Below are positions 34,621-43,718 of a DNA stretch of 64,000 nt, piece by piece. The notes beneath the pieces were generated by a model. It was given only the letters and a program-made list of their open reading frames with translations. It had not been told where the DNA came from and did no database searches. This stretch comes from an uncultured bacterium (GTDB taxonomy: Bacteria; Planctomycetota; GCA-002687715): assembly GCA_902826835.1 (NCBI GenBank), contig CADEGH010000003.1, positions 52,021-116,020 of the forward strand. Direction: 5' to 3'. The position numbers were made by a program, and so were the translations under genes. Each line of letters begins with the position of its first letter. Positions within the stretch are counted from its first letter, which is position 1.

Positions 34621-34644
34621 CCAGAACCGACCGGTCGGTTCTGG
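34621..34644. promoter_or_regulatory. Perfect 24-bp palindrome, TetR-family operator
   Basis: The half-site CCAGAACCGACC is followed directly by its exact reverse complement, GGTCGGTTCTGG. The core ACCGACCGGTCGGT is a recurrent TetR-family operator. It starts 3 bp after the predicted -10 box and ends 6 bp before the tetR ATG at 34651. Autorepression of the operon is the natural reading. Confidence 0.85.
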
Positions 34645-34650
34645 CCAACC

Positions 34651-35268
34651 ATGCCCCCCATCTCCCCCGCCAAGACCCTACGACGCCGCGCCATCCTGGA
34701 GGCCGCGCTCGGGGTGTTCTCCGCGTACGGATTCGAGGGAGCCCGCGTCGAGGAGATCGCCCGAATCGCCGGGGTCGGCAAAGGCACGATTTACGAGCAC
34801 TTCGAGCACAAAGAGGACCTGTTCCTCAATCTCTGTGCTCACCTCGTGGGTGAAAATCTCGCCCTTGCCCGCACCCGCCTCCAAGCCAGTCCGCTCCCGG
34901 CCCCGGCTCGGCTCCGGCAGTATCTCTCGGACCTGATCCGCAGCGTGACTGAACTCCTGCCCCGGATGGGTCTCTTCTTCGAGGCGTGGAGCCTCGCGTG
35001 GACTCGGCCGCAACTGCGCAGCCAATGCCAGCGGATGTTCCGGGATCTCTACGACCCACTGCACGCCGAAATCGTGGGTCTCCTCCACGAGAGTGACCGC
35101 AGCGGCGGCCCTCCGACCTCCATGGCGAGTGAGCGTGCCACCTTGATCCTCGCCGCGATCGACGGCCTCGCGTACCAGACGCTTTTCCGGCTCGACCAGG
35201 GAGATCTCCCCCGGCTCGCGGCCACCGCCGAGCAGCTCTTGCTGCACGGATTGGAGCCTCAATCATGA
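34651..35268 (+). CDS. TetR family repressor of the efflux operon
   Basis: 205 residues from ATG 34651. The N-terminal helix-turn-helix is typical: RRRAILEAALGVFSAYGFEG, VEEIARIAGVGKGTIYEHF and EHKEDLFLNLC. The C-terminal half is a helical ligand-binding domain. I chose this ATG because the -10 box and palindromic operator lie immediately upstream; a longer frame from 34576 would include the promoter. There is no clear Shine-Dalgarno site, so the message may be nearly leaderless (about 27 nt). Its stop overlaps the next start (ATGA). It probably represses the five-gene operon until an efflux substrate binds. Confidence 0.92.
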   Translation: MPPISPAKTLRRRAILEAALGVFSAYGFEGARVEEIARIAGVGKGTIYEHFEHKEDLFLNLCAHLVGENLALARTRLQASPLPAPARLRQYLSDLIRSVTELLPRMGLFFEAWSLAWTRPQLRSQCQRMFRDLYDPLHAEIVGLLHESDRSGGPPTSMASERATLILAAIDGLAYQTLFRLDQGDLPRLAATAEQLLLHGLEPQS

Positions 35269-36701
35269 AGCAGCCCCGCCACTCCTCCCCGATCTTTTCC
35301 ACTCTCGCGGGGCTAATCCTCTTGGGCGCACTCGGGGCTTGCCGGGAAGCACCCGAGCTCCACCCGGACTACCGACAGCGGGTCTACGACGAACCCGGCG
35401 CGGTTCCGTATCCCGCTGATCCCGGCGGACTCGTGCTCGACCGTGCCCCAATCGAAGGGCTGAGCCTCGAAACCGCGCGCGAGCTGGCGCTCCTGCGGAA
35501 CCCCACGGTTCGTGCGCAGACCGCCGCCGTCCTGGCGGCACAGGCCGCGATCGCCGAAGCCCGCGCCGCGTTTCTGCCTGACCTTTCATTCCAGATCGGC
35601 CGCACCGCCTTCGACAAGACTCGCACCGTCTCCATCCCTGGCGGTGGCAGCTTCAGCCTGAGCCCCGAGTATCAGACCACCGGCCAGGCTCGCCTCGGTC
35701 TGTCGCTGTTCGCGTTCGGGCGCGACGTCGAAAACCTGCGCGCCGCCGAATCCGCCGTGAGCACGCAGGTCTTGGACGAGCGCACCGCTCGCCAGGCAAT
35801 TCTCGCGGAAGTCGACCAAGCTTGGCTCGGGGTCCATGAGGCCGTGGGGCAGGCCGCGGTCGCGGCGGATGCCCAAGCCAATGCCGTCCGCCAAGCGGAG
35901 GACGCTCGTCAACTGTTTGCCGCGGGCCGCGTGACCAAAGACAGCGCGCTCACCGCCGAAGTCGAAGAAAAACGCCGGACCCAAGAGATGGTCGTCGCGA
36001 ATAACGCGATCCGCCATGCCCGGCGCGTGCTCAATGCCCTGCTCGCCCGCGAAGCGGAAGCCGAGATCGCGCTCGCCGCACCCCACGCGTGGGCCGAAGT
36101 CACCATCGCTTCCGACGTCGTGCGCACTCTCGCGACCACGCACAACCCGGCGCTCCTGAGCTTTCGGACTCGCCAGACCGAACTCGACCACCGCCGCGAG
36201 TCGATCATCCGCGGCGCCCTCCCCGAAGTGACCGGCGAGATCGGGGTGGAGTACACGGACTTCACCGAAGCCTCCGGCTACTCGACCAACACCACCGCGA
36301 CCTTGGGGGTACAGTGGAACCCGGTGCAGGGAGGGCGTCGACTCGCCGCTTTGGATCGCATCCACGCCCAGCTTGTGCAGCTTCGGGAGCAAGAGCTCGC
36401 GGCCCACAGCAACCTCGAGGTGCAAGTGCTCGGCCTGGTCGACGACATCGCCGAAGCCGCCGCCGAGTATCGCTGGGCGAACAGCAGCATCGGCGCCGCC
36501 GAGGAGAGCCTGCGCATCCTCCGGGACCGCTTTCAAAACGGCCGCGCCACTTCGCAGGAAGTTCTCGAAGCCCAAGTCACCGCGACGAACGCCAAATTTG
36601 CCACCAATCGAGCCCGATTCCGCCACGAGGCGTTGATCGCCCGCCTGGAAGCCGCGGTGGGAGTGGCTCGCGCAAGCTGGATGGGAACCACGAATCCATG
36701 A
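35265..36701 (+). CDS. TolC-like outer-membrane efflux lipoprotein
   Basis: 478 residues. A lipoprotein signal ends in LGALGAC, with Cys26 as the lipidation site. The rest follows the outer-membrane efflux protein pattern, with two similar halves of long helices: LSLETARELALLRNPTVRAQ then TAAVLAAQAAIAEARAAFLP in the first, and TLATTHNPALLSFRTRQTEL with LRILRDRFQNGRATSQEVLE in the second. It would form the exit duct of the pump. It overlaps both neighbours by 4 bp, so translation is coupled along the operon. Confidence 0.9.
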   Translation: MKQPRHSSPIFSTLAGLILLGALGACREAPELHPDYRQRVYDEPGAVPYPADPGGLVLDRAPIEGLSLETARELALLRNPTVRAQTAAVLAAQAAIAEARAAFLPDLSFQIGRTAFDKTRTVSIPGGGSFSLSPEYQTTGQARLGLSLFAFGRDVENLRAAESAVSTQVLDERTARQAILAEVDQAWLGVHEAVGQAAVAADAQANAVRQAEDARQLFAAGRVTKDSALTAEVEEKRRTQEMVVANNAIRHARRVLNALLAREAEAEIALAAPHAWAEVTIASDVVRTLATTHNPALLSFRTRQTELDHRRESIIRGALPEVTGEIGVEYTDFTEASGYSTNTTATLGVQWNPVQGGRRLAALDRIHAQLVQLREQELAAHSNLEVQVLGLVDDIAEAAAEYRWANSSIGAAEESLRILRDRFQNGRATSQEVLEAQVTATNAKFATNRARFRHEALIARLEAAVGVARASWMGTTNP

Positions 36702-37480
36702 TGCTCCTCCACCTTCTCCTGACCGGCGCGCTGGCCTTGCAGCCGAGTGGCGACACGCCCTCGCCCCTCGGCCCCACTCCCGGGCCCTGGCCGGTCTTGA
36801 TCCGGGCCCGGTACGACATCCCGGTGCCAGCTCGCGCGACTGCACTCGTCGTCGAGAGACCGGTCCCACGATCGAGCCGCGTGAGCGAGGGAGACCTTCT
36901 GATGCGCCTAGACTCGGCGCTGGTCGACTTGCACACCCAGCGAGCAAAGGCAGCGCTCGAGCGAGCCCTGGCCGAACTTCAATGGACCGAAGCCGAGCTG
37001 AAACGTGAGCGGGCCCTGGCCCAGGGGGGATCGGGGTCGGTTTCGAACCTGGAGCGACTGGAGGCCGAGGCGAAAATTCGTGGCGCCGCAGTCCAAGTCG
37101 CCCGAGCCGATGTCGGAATCGCCGAAGAGGAGCGTCGTCGCACCGAGGTACGAGCCCCCCGGGCGGGGTTGATCGTCGAGATCTACCCCGAAGTGGGTGC
37201 AATGGTCCAAGCCGGCGCGCCAGTCATTCGCCTGCTCACCGACGAGGACGTCGTCGCCGAAACTCACGTGAGCGCCGCCGAGCTGGCCCACTTCCAATTG
37301 GGCCAGGGCCTTCAGATCGAAGTTGGCCCCGGGAACCGCCGACCGGTGACTCTGACCGAAATCACCCCCGCCTCCGGGGCGGAGCGGAGTTTCCGTCTCT
37401 GGTTCACTCCCGTGGAGGCCAGAGACTTTCCCCGTCCGGGAGTGGACGCGTGGCTGATCGCGCCGGAGTCGGGGCGATGA
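36698..37480 (+). CDS. Membrane fusion protein (HlyD/AcrA-like), first of two adaptors
   Basis: 260 residues with a hydrophobic N-terminus (MMLLHLLLTGALALQ) but no lipobox. A biotinyl-lipoyl half-motif (ATALVVERPVPRSSRVSEGD) is followed by a helical hairpin rich in Ala, Glu and Arg (about 80-150) and the second half-motif (VRAPRAGLIVEIYPEVGAMV). A beta-barrel segment follows (EDVVAETHVSAAELAHFQLG). It is shorter than usual, with little membrane-proximal domain. The start overlaps the TolC-like gene by 4 bp. It probably pairs with the second adaptor to bridge pump and duct. Confidence 0.82.
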   Translation: MMLLHLLLTGALALQPSGDTPSPLGPTPGPWPVLIRARYDIPVPARATALVVERPVPRSSRVSEGDLLMRLDSALVDLHTQRAKAALERALAELQWTEAELKRERALAQGGSGSVSNLERLEAEAKIRGAAVQVARADVGIAEEERRRTEVRAPRAGLIVEIYPEVGAMVQAGAPVIRLLTDEDVVAETHVSAAELAHFQLGQGLQIEVGPGNRRPVTLTEITPASGAERSFRLWFTPVEARDFPRPGVDAWLIAPESGR

Positions 37481-38481
37481 AACTCCGAGACGTTTACGCC
37501 GTAACTCTTGGCCTGAGTTTGCTCGTGGCCTGTCAGCGCCCGTCCCCGGAGAATCCCGCCCAAACCGTGCAGCGCATCGCCGTCGTCGACCTGTGGTCCA
37601 TGAAGTCCGAGACGATTCAGCCGACGCTCCAAAAGTCGGTGCGGATTCGTTCGCGCGTGGATCAGGTCCTCTCCGCGGAAAGCAGCGGGGTCGTCCAGGC
37701 CCGCCTTGTGCTCGAGGGGTTTTCGGCGGCGGCGGGCGAACCGCTCCTCAGGCTCGACGGCGCGGTGGAAGCGGCGATCGTCTCCGCCAGCGAGGCGGAG
37801 TGGCGCGCGGCCGCGACGCGCCCCTCATCGAGCGCGGAACGGGAAGGTGCCCGCGCCCGCTTCGTGGAGGCGGAAGACCGGCTGAGGCGCCGCACCGTCC
37901 GCGCCCCCCTCGCCTGCCGCCTGGAGACTTGGCTCGTTCAGGAAGGAGCCTGGGTGAACCCAGGGACGCCCGTGGCCCGCATCCAGGACCCGCAGCGTCT
38001 CTTTGCCACCGCAGCACTGCTCGAAGACGAAATCGGGTTGGTCCGCACTGGCCTTGAGTGCCAACTGAACGCGCCGTCCCTTGGGAACGGGCCCATCAAG
38101 GTGCGCGCGTGCCGCCTCGGTGGAATGCCAACCAGCGGTCCCGGGCAGTACGACTTCGAAGTGGAATGGCAGGGGTCAGCTGGTCTCTTACCCGGAATGG
38201 TGGCGAGCCTGACGATCCCGGTCGGGGAGCCGCTTCCCGAACTGCGGCTCCCGGCGGCCGCAATCCATGACCAATTTGGAGTCTCCTCGGTCTGGGTCGC
38301 CCACCCTGGCCCCCAGGGTCTCGTAGCGACTACCCGCGCGATCCGGGTTGCCCCGGTCTTGGGCCGGGCTGATCTCGTAGCCGCGCGGGCCGGCTTGAGC
38401 GTCGGCGACCAAGTTGTGGTGCGCGGCGCCCTCGGGCTTCGCGAAGGCGACCTTCTGCGGGCGGAGCCAACTCCCCCATGA
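37477..38481 (+). CDS. Membrane fusion lipoprotein, second adaptor
   Basis: 334 residues from ATG 37477, giving a lipoprotein signal (VTLGLSLLVAC, Cys19). The lipoyl motif is at VVQARLVLEGFSAAAGEPLL, but the helical hairpin is very short (about 25 residues, 100-130). RRTVRAPLACRLETWLVQEG closes the lipoyl domain, and a beta-barrel and a membrane-proximal domain (LPGMVASLTIPVGEPLPELR, LSVGDQVVVRGALGLREGD) complete it. Unlike the first adaptor it has the C-terminal domain but little hairpin, so the two look complementary. Both ends overlap neighbours by 4 bp. Confidence 0.85.
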   Translation: MKLRDVYAVTLGLSLLVACQRPSPENPAQTVQRIAVVDLWSMKSETIQPTLQKSVRIRSRVDQVLSAESSGVVQARLVLEGFSAAAGEPLLRLDGAVEAAIVSASEAEWRAAATRPSSSAEREGARARFVEAEDRLRRRTVRAPLACRLETWLVQEGAWVNPGTPVARIQDPQRLFATAALLEDEIGLVRTGLECQLNAPSLGNGPIKVRACRLGGMPTSGPGQYDFEVEWQGSAGLLPGMVASLTIPVGEPLPELRLPAAAIHDQFGVSSVWVAHPGPQGLVATTRAIRVAPVLGRADLVAARAGLSVGDQVVVRGALGLREGDLLRAEPTPP

Positions 38482-41400
38482 GCCTGGCCTGCTTCAGCCT
38501 CGAAAACCGGATCTTTGTCAGCGTCCTGTACCTACTTTGCCTGGGCCTGGGGATTTTTTCCGCCCGCGGCGCGATCGTGGATGTCTATCCCGACGTGTCG
38601 TTCGACGCCGCCCAGGTGGTGGTGGTGTGGCCAGGCGCCGCCCCGAGCGAGATCGAAAGCTCCGTTACCCGCCGGCTCGAGGACGAAATCGAGGATGTCG
38701 CCGGCATCGACCGCTTCATCTCCAGCTCCGAGCGCGACCGCTGCATCCTGGACGTGAAGTTCCGGGAGGATCTCAGCGACGAGGAGTTCCAACGCAACTT
38801 CGAAGACCTGCGCGCGGCCGTTCAGCGAGTCCGCGACTTGCCGCCGGATGCGGAGCGGCCGCAGGTGAGGAAGATCACGGTCAGCGAGCTCTACCCGTTG
38901 CTCACGGTGGTGGTGACCTCGGAATTGCCGGATCGTTTGGTGACCATCCGGGAGGTCGCACGTGAGCTTCGCGAGCGTCTCCAGACTGTCGACGGGGTGC
39001 TGCGGGTCGCCGACTTGGGCATTCCCGAGCGGGAATGGAAGGTCTTTGTCGACGAGGGTCGCCTCAAGGCTGCCGGATTCACGCTGCTGGAAGTCGTCGA
39101 CCGTCTGCGCGCTCGCCATGTGGAGTTCTCAGCCGGCTCGCTCGCGGTCGGTCGATCGGAAGTGACGGTCGGAACCTCGGGCGAAGTGGGTCGGGCCGCC
39201 GAGTTGCTCGACTTGATCCTCGTGGCCCGGCCGGACGGAACGGCACTGCGACTGCGCGACGTGGCCACCGTCGTGGAGGAGTTCGAGAAGCCCGACCACA
39301 TCGATCGGTACAACGGCCGACCCTGCATCAACCTGGCGATCGCGAAGAACAAGGAGGCCCACGCCCTGGACGTGAAGGCTCGCTTGTTGGAGGTGATCCG
39401 GCAATTTAGACAAGACGCAGGGCTCCCCGCGGACATCGAAACCGCGATCACCATCGACACCACCCTCATTCTCAAGAATCGAATTTCCGTCCTCGTATCG
39501 AGCCTGGGCCTCGGCATCGTGCTCGTCTTTTTCATCCTCTGGTTGTTCTTGGGACTGAAGAACAGCCTGCTCGCGATTCTCGGAATCCCGTTTTCGTTCC
39601 TGCTCGCTTACTCGGTGCTGCACCAAATGGGCGTGACGATCAACGCGATCACGCTGTTCAGTCTCGTGCTGGTGTCAGGAATGGTGGTCGACGACGCCAT
39701 CGTCGTGCTCGAGAACATCTACCGCCACGTGAGTGCCGGAGTGCCGCTCCATCAGGCGATCATCACCGGCGTGGGCGAAGTGGCCTGGCCGGTCCTCTCG
39801 GCGTCCCTCACGACGATGGCTGCCTTCCTGCCACTCCTTTTGACCGAAGGCGTGGTCGGGGAGTTCATGAGCATCATCCCGAAGACGGTGGCCCTCGTCC
39901 TCCTCGCGTCGCTGTTCGAGTGTGTCCTTCTGCTTCCCGCGCACTACGCCCACCGCGGCGAGAAAAAACCGCCGACCGGCGTAGTCCGCGCCACCAACGC
40001 ACTCTTTGATCGGTTGGGGGTTCGCTACGCGCGGCTCCTCGATCGGCTGCTCCAACACCCGGGCCGCATTCTGGCCTTCAACCTGGCGCTGGCCGCGGTT
40101 GGCATGTTCCTGTCGAACAAGCTTCCGGTCGAGCTCTTCCCCTCCGACTTCCAGGCCTTCTACGCCAATATCTACGCCGATCCCGAATCGGGACTCGAGA
40201 CCACTTCCGAGGCCGTACGCGAGGTGGAAAAGCTGGTCGCCCAAGAACTCGGCGGGCGGGTCGATTCCTTCACCACCTCGGTGGGGGTCACCTTCACCGA
40301 CGACAACCAGGTGTTGGTCAAGCCAAGTGTCGCCCAACTCCTGGTCTATGCGAATGAGGACTGGTCCAAAGACCACGATCCGATGGAGATCATCCAGGAT
40401 CTCCGAAAGCGGACCGACGGTTTAGTGCGAGGGAAAGGGGAGTACCGCTTCCAGCGCATCAAGGTGGACACCTTCCAAGACGGACCTCCGACCGGAAAAC
40501 CCGTAGCGGTGCGAATCGCCACTCCCGACTACGGCGAAGGCAAAGCGCTCGCTCGCGAGTTCGTGGATTTCCTCGGCAATCGGCCGGGGGTCTTTTCGAT
40601 CTCCGACAACCTGGACGAGGGCCCTCTCGAAATGCGGCTCGTACCCAAGGAGGATCGACTCGCCGAGAGCGCGGTCCCCTTCGCAGAGGCAGCCCGTCTC
40701 CTGTTTGCCGCCAACGAGGGGATCGAGATCGGGGAACTGCTGCCGGCCGGGGAAGAGGAAGCCGTGACCTTGCGGGTTCAACTCGACCCGCGCGACCGGA
40801 AGCGCCCCGAGGCCTTTTTGGATCTCGACCTGCGGCAACCGACGGGAACCCTGGTTCCCCTCGAGTCCGTCGCCCGCTTTGCGGCCGAGCGCAGCCCCGC
40901 CGCGCTCTACCACTACGACGGACAGCGGGTCGTGACGGTCACCGCGGACGTCGATACGAAGGTCACCGATAGCCAGCGCACCAACGAAGCGATGATGGCC
41001 CACTTGCAGACCATTCAATCCCGCTACCCCGGCGCCACCGTCACCTTCGGCGGCGAGTTCGAGGAAACCAAGAAGAGCTTCGACAGTCAGAAGCGGGCTT
41101 TTTTTATCGCGCTCCTCCTCGTCTATGCCATCCTCGTCGCCCAGTTTCGGAGTTTTTCAGTTCCTCTCGTGGTGATGACGGTGGTTCCCTTTTCGTTCAT
41201 CGGCGTGGTGCTCGGGCTTTGGATCTTGGACCTGCCCTTCACCATCATGACCTTCATCGCGATCGTGGGACTATCGGGAGTCGTGGTCAACGATTCGATC
41301 GTGTTAGTCGAGTTCATCACGGAGGCCCGGCGCCGGGGAGAATCCATGCACGATGCCGTGCTCGCCGGCGTTCGCACTCGTCTCCGCCCCATTTTTCTCA

Positions 41401-41603
41401 CCACTCTGACCACCGTCCTCGGGCTCCTGCCGACCGCTTTGGGCCTCACGGGAAAAAGCAAGATCTGGTCCCCGTTCGCCGCCACCATCTCCTTCGGCCT
41501 GCTCCTGGCCATGTTCCTCACGCTGTTCCTGGTTCCCGCCGTGTTTGTCTTCAGCAATCGGATCCGCATTCGCTTCGCCCGCAAATCTGCGTCGGCCGCG
41601 TAG
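38478..41603 (+). CDS. RND efflux pump permease (HAE/AcrB family)
   Basis: 1041 residues, the normal length. The N-terminal span is FVSVLYLLCLGLGIFSARGA. Periplasmic porter segments surround VVVWPGAAPSEIESSVTRRL. The proton-relay pair is in LVSGMVVDDAIVVLENIYRH (two Asp near residue 406), and the second repeat shows SGVVVNDSIVLVEFITEARR. About twelve membrane spans are apparent. Pumps with the Asp pair export drugs or other hydrophobic compounds using the proton gradient. It is the last gene of the tetR operon. A substrate cannot be predicted. Confidence 0.94.
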   Translation: MSLACFSLENRIFVSVLYLLCLGLGIFSARGAIVDVYPDVSFDAAQVVVVWPGAAPSEIESSVTRRLEDEIEDVAGIDRFISSSERDRCILDVKFREDLSDEEFQRNFEDLRAAVQRVRDLPPDAERPQVRKITVSELYPLLTVVVTSELPDRLVTIREVARELRERLQTVDGVLRVADLGIPEREWKVFVDEGRLKAAGFTLLEVVDRLRARHVEFSAGSLAVGRSEVTVGTSGEVGRAAELLDLILVARPDGTALRLRDVATVVEEFEKPDHIDRYNGRPCINLAIAKNKEAHALDVKARLLEVIRQFRQDAGLPADIETAITIDTTLILKNRISVLVSSLGLGIVLVFFILWLFLGLKNSLLAILGIPFSFLLAYSVLHQMGVTINAITLFSLVLVSGMVVDDAIVVLENIYRHVSAGVPLHQAIITGVGEVAWPVLSASLTTMAAFLPLLLTEGVVGEFMSIIPKTVALVLLASLFECVLLLPAHYAHRGEKKPPTGVVRATNALFDRLGVRYARLLDRLLQHPGRILAFNLALAAVGMFLSNKLPVELFPSDFQAFYANIYADPESGLETTSEAVREVEKLVAQELGGRVDSFTTSVGVTFTDDNQVLVKPSVAQLLVYANEDWSKDHDPMEIIQDLRKRTDGLVRGKGEYRFQRIKVDTFQDGPPTGKPVAVRIATPDYGEGKALAREFVDFLGNRPGVFSISDNLDEGPLEMRLVPKEDRLAESAVPFAEAARLLFAANEGIEIGELLPAGEEEAVTLRVQLDPRDRKRPEAFLDLDLRQPTGTLVPLESVARFAAERSPAALYHYDGQRVVTVTADVDTKVTDSQRTNEAMMAHLQTIQSRYPGATVTFGGEFEETKKSFDSQKRAFFIALLLVYAILVAQFRSFSVPLVVMTVVPFSFIGVVLGLWILDLPFTIMTFIAIVGLSGVVVNDSIVLVEFITEARRRGESMHDAVLAGVRTRLRPIFLTTLTTVLGLLPTALGLTGKSKIWSPFAATISFGLLLAMFLTLFLVPAVFVFSNRIRIRFARKSASAA

Positions 41604-41651
41604 ACAGGGGGAATCGGGCAAGGCAAACTCACCGCGCCTGAGGTTGCCCGC

Positions 41652-43361
41652 ATGAACGAACTCCTCGATCGACTGATCGCCGCGATCTCCCCCATCAACG
41701 ACTTTCTGTGGCACGACTACGCTCTGTTCGTAGTGCTGGGAGTCGGCATCCTGTTCACGCTTTGGAGCGGGTTTTCCCAGTATCGGAGTTTGACCCACGG
41801 GGTCCAAGTCATCCGGGGCCGGTACGACGACCCGAAAGAAGCGGGGGCCATCACCCACTTCCAGGCGCTCTCGGCCGCCCTCTCCGCCACGGTTGGTCTC
41901 GGGAACATCGCCGGGGTCGCGCTGGCGGTGGCGGTGGGCGGTCCCGGTGCGGTGTTTTGGATGTGGGTCACCGGGCTCGTGGGCATGGCGCTGAAGCTGA
42001 CCGAGGTCACCCAGGCGATGCTCCATCGGGACCTGAGCGATCCCAAAAATCCGAGCGGTGGAGCCATGTGGGTAGTCAGCCGCGGCTTCGCCCGAATCGG
42101 ACCCGCCCTCAGGCCCTTAGGCTGGGCCATCGGCGCGCTGTTCTGCGTGACCCTCATCATCTCCGGAATCACCGGCGGCAACATGTTCCAAGCCTGGAAC
42201 GTCGCCGAGATCTCGTTCACCTACTTCGGGTGGAACAAGTACGTAGTGGGGGCCGTTCTCGCGATCCTGGTCGCCTTGGTGATCGTCGGCGGGATCAAAC
42301 GCATCGGCAACGTCGCGTCGAAGCTCGTGCCCTTCATGTGTGGTCTCTACGTCCTCGCCGGGCTCTTCGTGATCTTCACCCACTTGGGCGATTTGCCGCG
42401 CGTGTTCGGCCTGATCTTCGGTTCGGCGTTCGGGCCCTCGACAGCCTCAGGCGCCTTCCTCGGCGGCACCGCCGGGTACGCATTCCTCAAGGGCATGCAG
42501 CGCGCCCTCTTCTCGAACGAGGCCGGGCAGGGCTCCGCCCCGATCGCCCACTGTGCGGCCCGTACCAACGAACCGGTGCGCGAAGGCATCGTCGCCGGGC
42601 TTGAGCCATTCATCGACACGCTCGTCGTGTGCACGATCACGGCGCTGGTCATCCTCTTGAGCGGCGAGTGGAATCGGCCGGTCTCTCTCTCCTTCGAATC
42701 TCCGCCGACCCTGGTGGCCGGGACCGAGCCCGGAACATGGACGATCCCAAACACGCTCTTGCGCGTGGAAGACAAGGTCGAAGCCGGCGGAGCACTCCAG
42801 GCGGAACAGACGGTATTTGCCGTCGTGGATCTTCCCGGCGAGGAGGGTGCAGCCACCCGTCGAGCCCAGCTCACGGGAGCACTCGTCCAACCGAACGGCG
42901 AACGGTGGGAAGTCCAGTTCGGGACCGTCGAATCTGCCTCTGCTCCCCGCCTCGCCGAGCCGGGGGTCTTTTTCGCCTTCAACGGCGCGACGTTGACCGC
43001 AAAGGCCTTCGATCGCATCTATCCGGGCCTCGGCCTTTGGCTGGTCCCCTTTGCGGCCTGGCTGTTCGCACTCTCAACCATCATCTCCTGGAGCTACTAC
43101 TGCGAGCAGGGCGTGGTCTTCCTCTTCGGACGTCGGGTCGTCCTGCCCTACCGCCTGCTCTACAGCGCCTGCGTCCTGTTGGCGTGTTTCCCGGCGATTC
43201 GAACCGACGAGCAGATGGACATCATTTCGTCCTCTGGCACCGGAGTGATGTTGTGGGTCAACATCCCGATCATGCTCTTGTTCGGAGGAGAGGCCATGCG
43301 CGCCTACAAGGGCTACCTTCGTCGCCTGGACAATGGCGAGTTCCCGACCAAGTCGTCGTGA
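41652..43361 (+). CDS. Alanine/sodium symporter (AGCS family) with soluble insertion
   Basis: 569 residues. Family motifs are clear: ALSATVGLGNIAGVALAVAV, GPGAVFWMWVTGLVGMALK, GMQRALFSNEAGQGSAPIAH. About ten spans are visible. Between residues about 340 and 450 there is an extramembranous insertion (starting SLSFESPPTLVAGTEPGTW) that is absent from the short forms of the family and looks beta-rich. The transporter takes up alanine or glycine with sodium. It begins 48 bp after the RND gene and could be co-transcribed, although a functional link is unlikely. Confidence 0.92.
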   Translation: MNELLDRLIAAISPINDFLWHDYALFVVLGVGILFTLWSGFSQYRSLTHGVQVIRGRYDDPKEAGAITHFQALSAALSATVGLGNIAGVALAVAVGGPGAVFWMWVTGLVGMALKLTEVTQAMLHRDLSDPKNPSGGAMWVVSRGFARIGPALRPLGWAIGALFCVTLIISGITGGNMFQAWNVAEISFTYFGWNKYVVGAVLAILVALVIVGGIKRIGNVASKLVPFMCGLYVLAGLFVIFTHLGDLPRVFGLIFGSAFGPSTASGAFLGGTAGYAFLKGMQRALFSNEAGQGSAPIAHCAARTNEPVREGIVAGLEPFIDTLVVCTITALVILLSGEWNRPVSLSFESPPTLVAGTEPGTWTIPNTLLRVEDKVEAGGALQAEQTVFAVVDLPGEEGAATRRAQLTGALVQPNGERWEVQFGTVESASAPRLAEPGVFFAFNGATLTAKAFDRIYPGLGLWLVPFAAWLFALSTIISWSYYCEQGVVFLFGRRVVLPYRLLYSACVLLACFPAIRTDEQMDIISSSGTGVMLWVNIPIMLLFGGEAMRAYKGYLRRLDNGEFPTKSS

Positions 43362-43718
43362 TCAGGCTAGCCGAAGCCCGTTTGGAACCGGGCGATCGGG
43401 ACCGACCAGGACCACCGCTCCTCCCTCGGCAATCAGGCCCGTGACCAGGACTTCCGAAGTGAAGTCCCCGATCCGCCGCGGGGGAAAATTGACCACGGCC
43501 AGGACCTGGCGCCCGAGCAGGACCTCCGGCTCGTAGAGGTGCGTGAGCTGCGCCGAACTCCATTTCTTGCCGAGCGACCCGAAGTCCACCTCGAGCTGGA
43601 TCGCAGGCTTCTTGGCGGTGGGGTGGCGGCGCGCCGTCACGATCGTGCCCACCCGCAAATCCACCTTCTCGAAGTCGGACCAGCTCAGCAGGGCTCCGGC
43701 GTCTGCGGGCTCGCTCAC
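43362..43718 (-). CDS. csaA: CsaA-like tRNA-binding domain protein
   Basis: 118 residues, one OB-fold tRNA-binding domain. FEKVDLRVGTIVTARRHPTA, KWSSAQLTHLYEPEVLLGRQ, VLAVVNFPPRRIG and SEVLVTGL match CsaA proteins, which bind tRNA and show chaperone or secretion-related activity. I place the start at GTG 43718, which overlaps the glycosyltransferase stop by 4 bp (GTGA). A longer open frame upstream lies inside that gene and is not protein-like. It is the last of three coupled minus-strand genes. Confidence 0.9.
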   Translation of the reverse strand: MSEPADAGALLSWSDFEKVDLRVGTIVTARRHPTAKKPAIQLEVDFGSLGKKWSSAQLTHLYEPEVLLGRQVLAVVNFPPRRIGDFTSEVLVTGLIAEGGAVVLVGPDRPVPNGLRLA

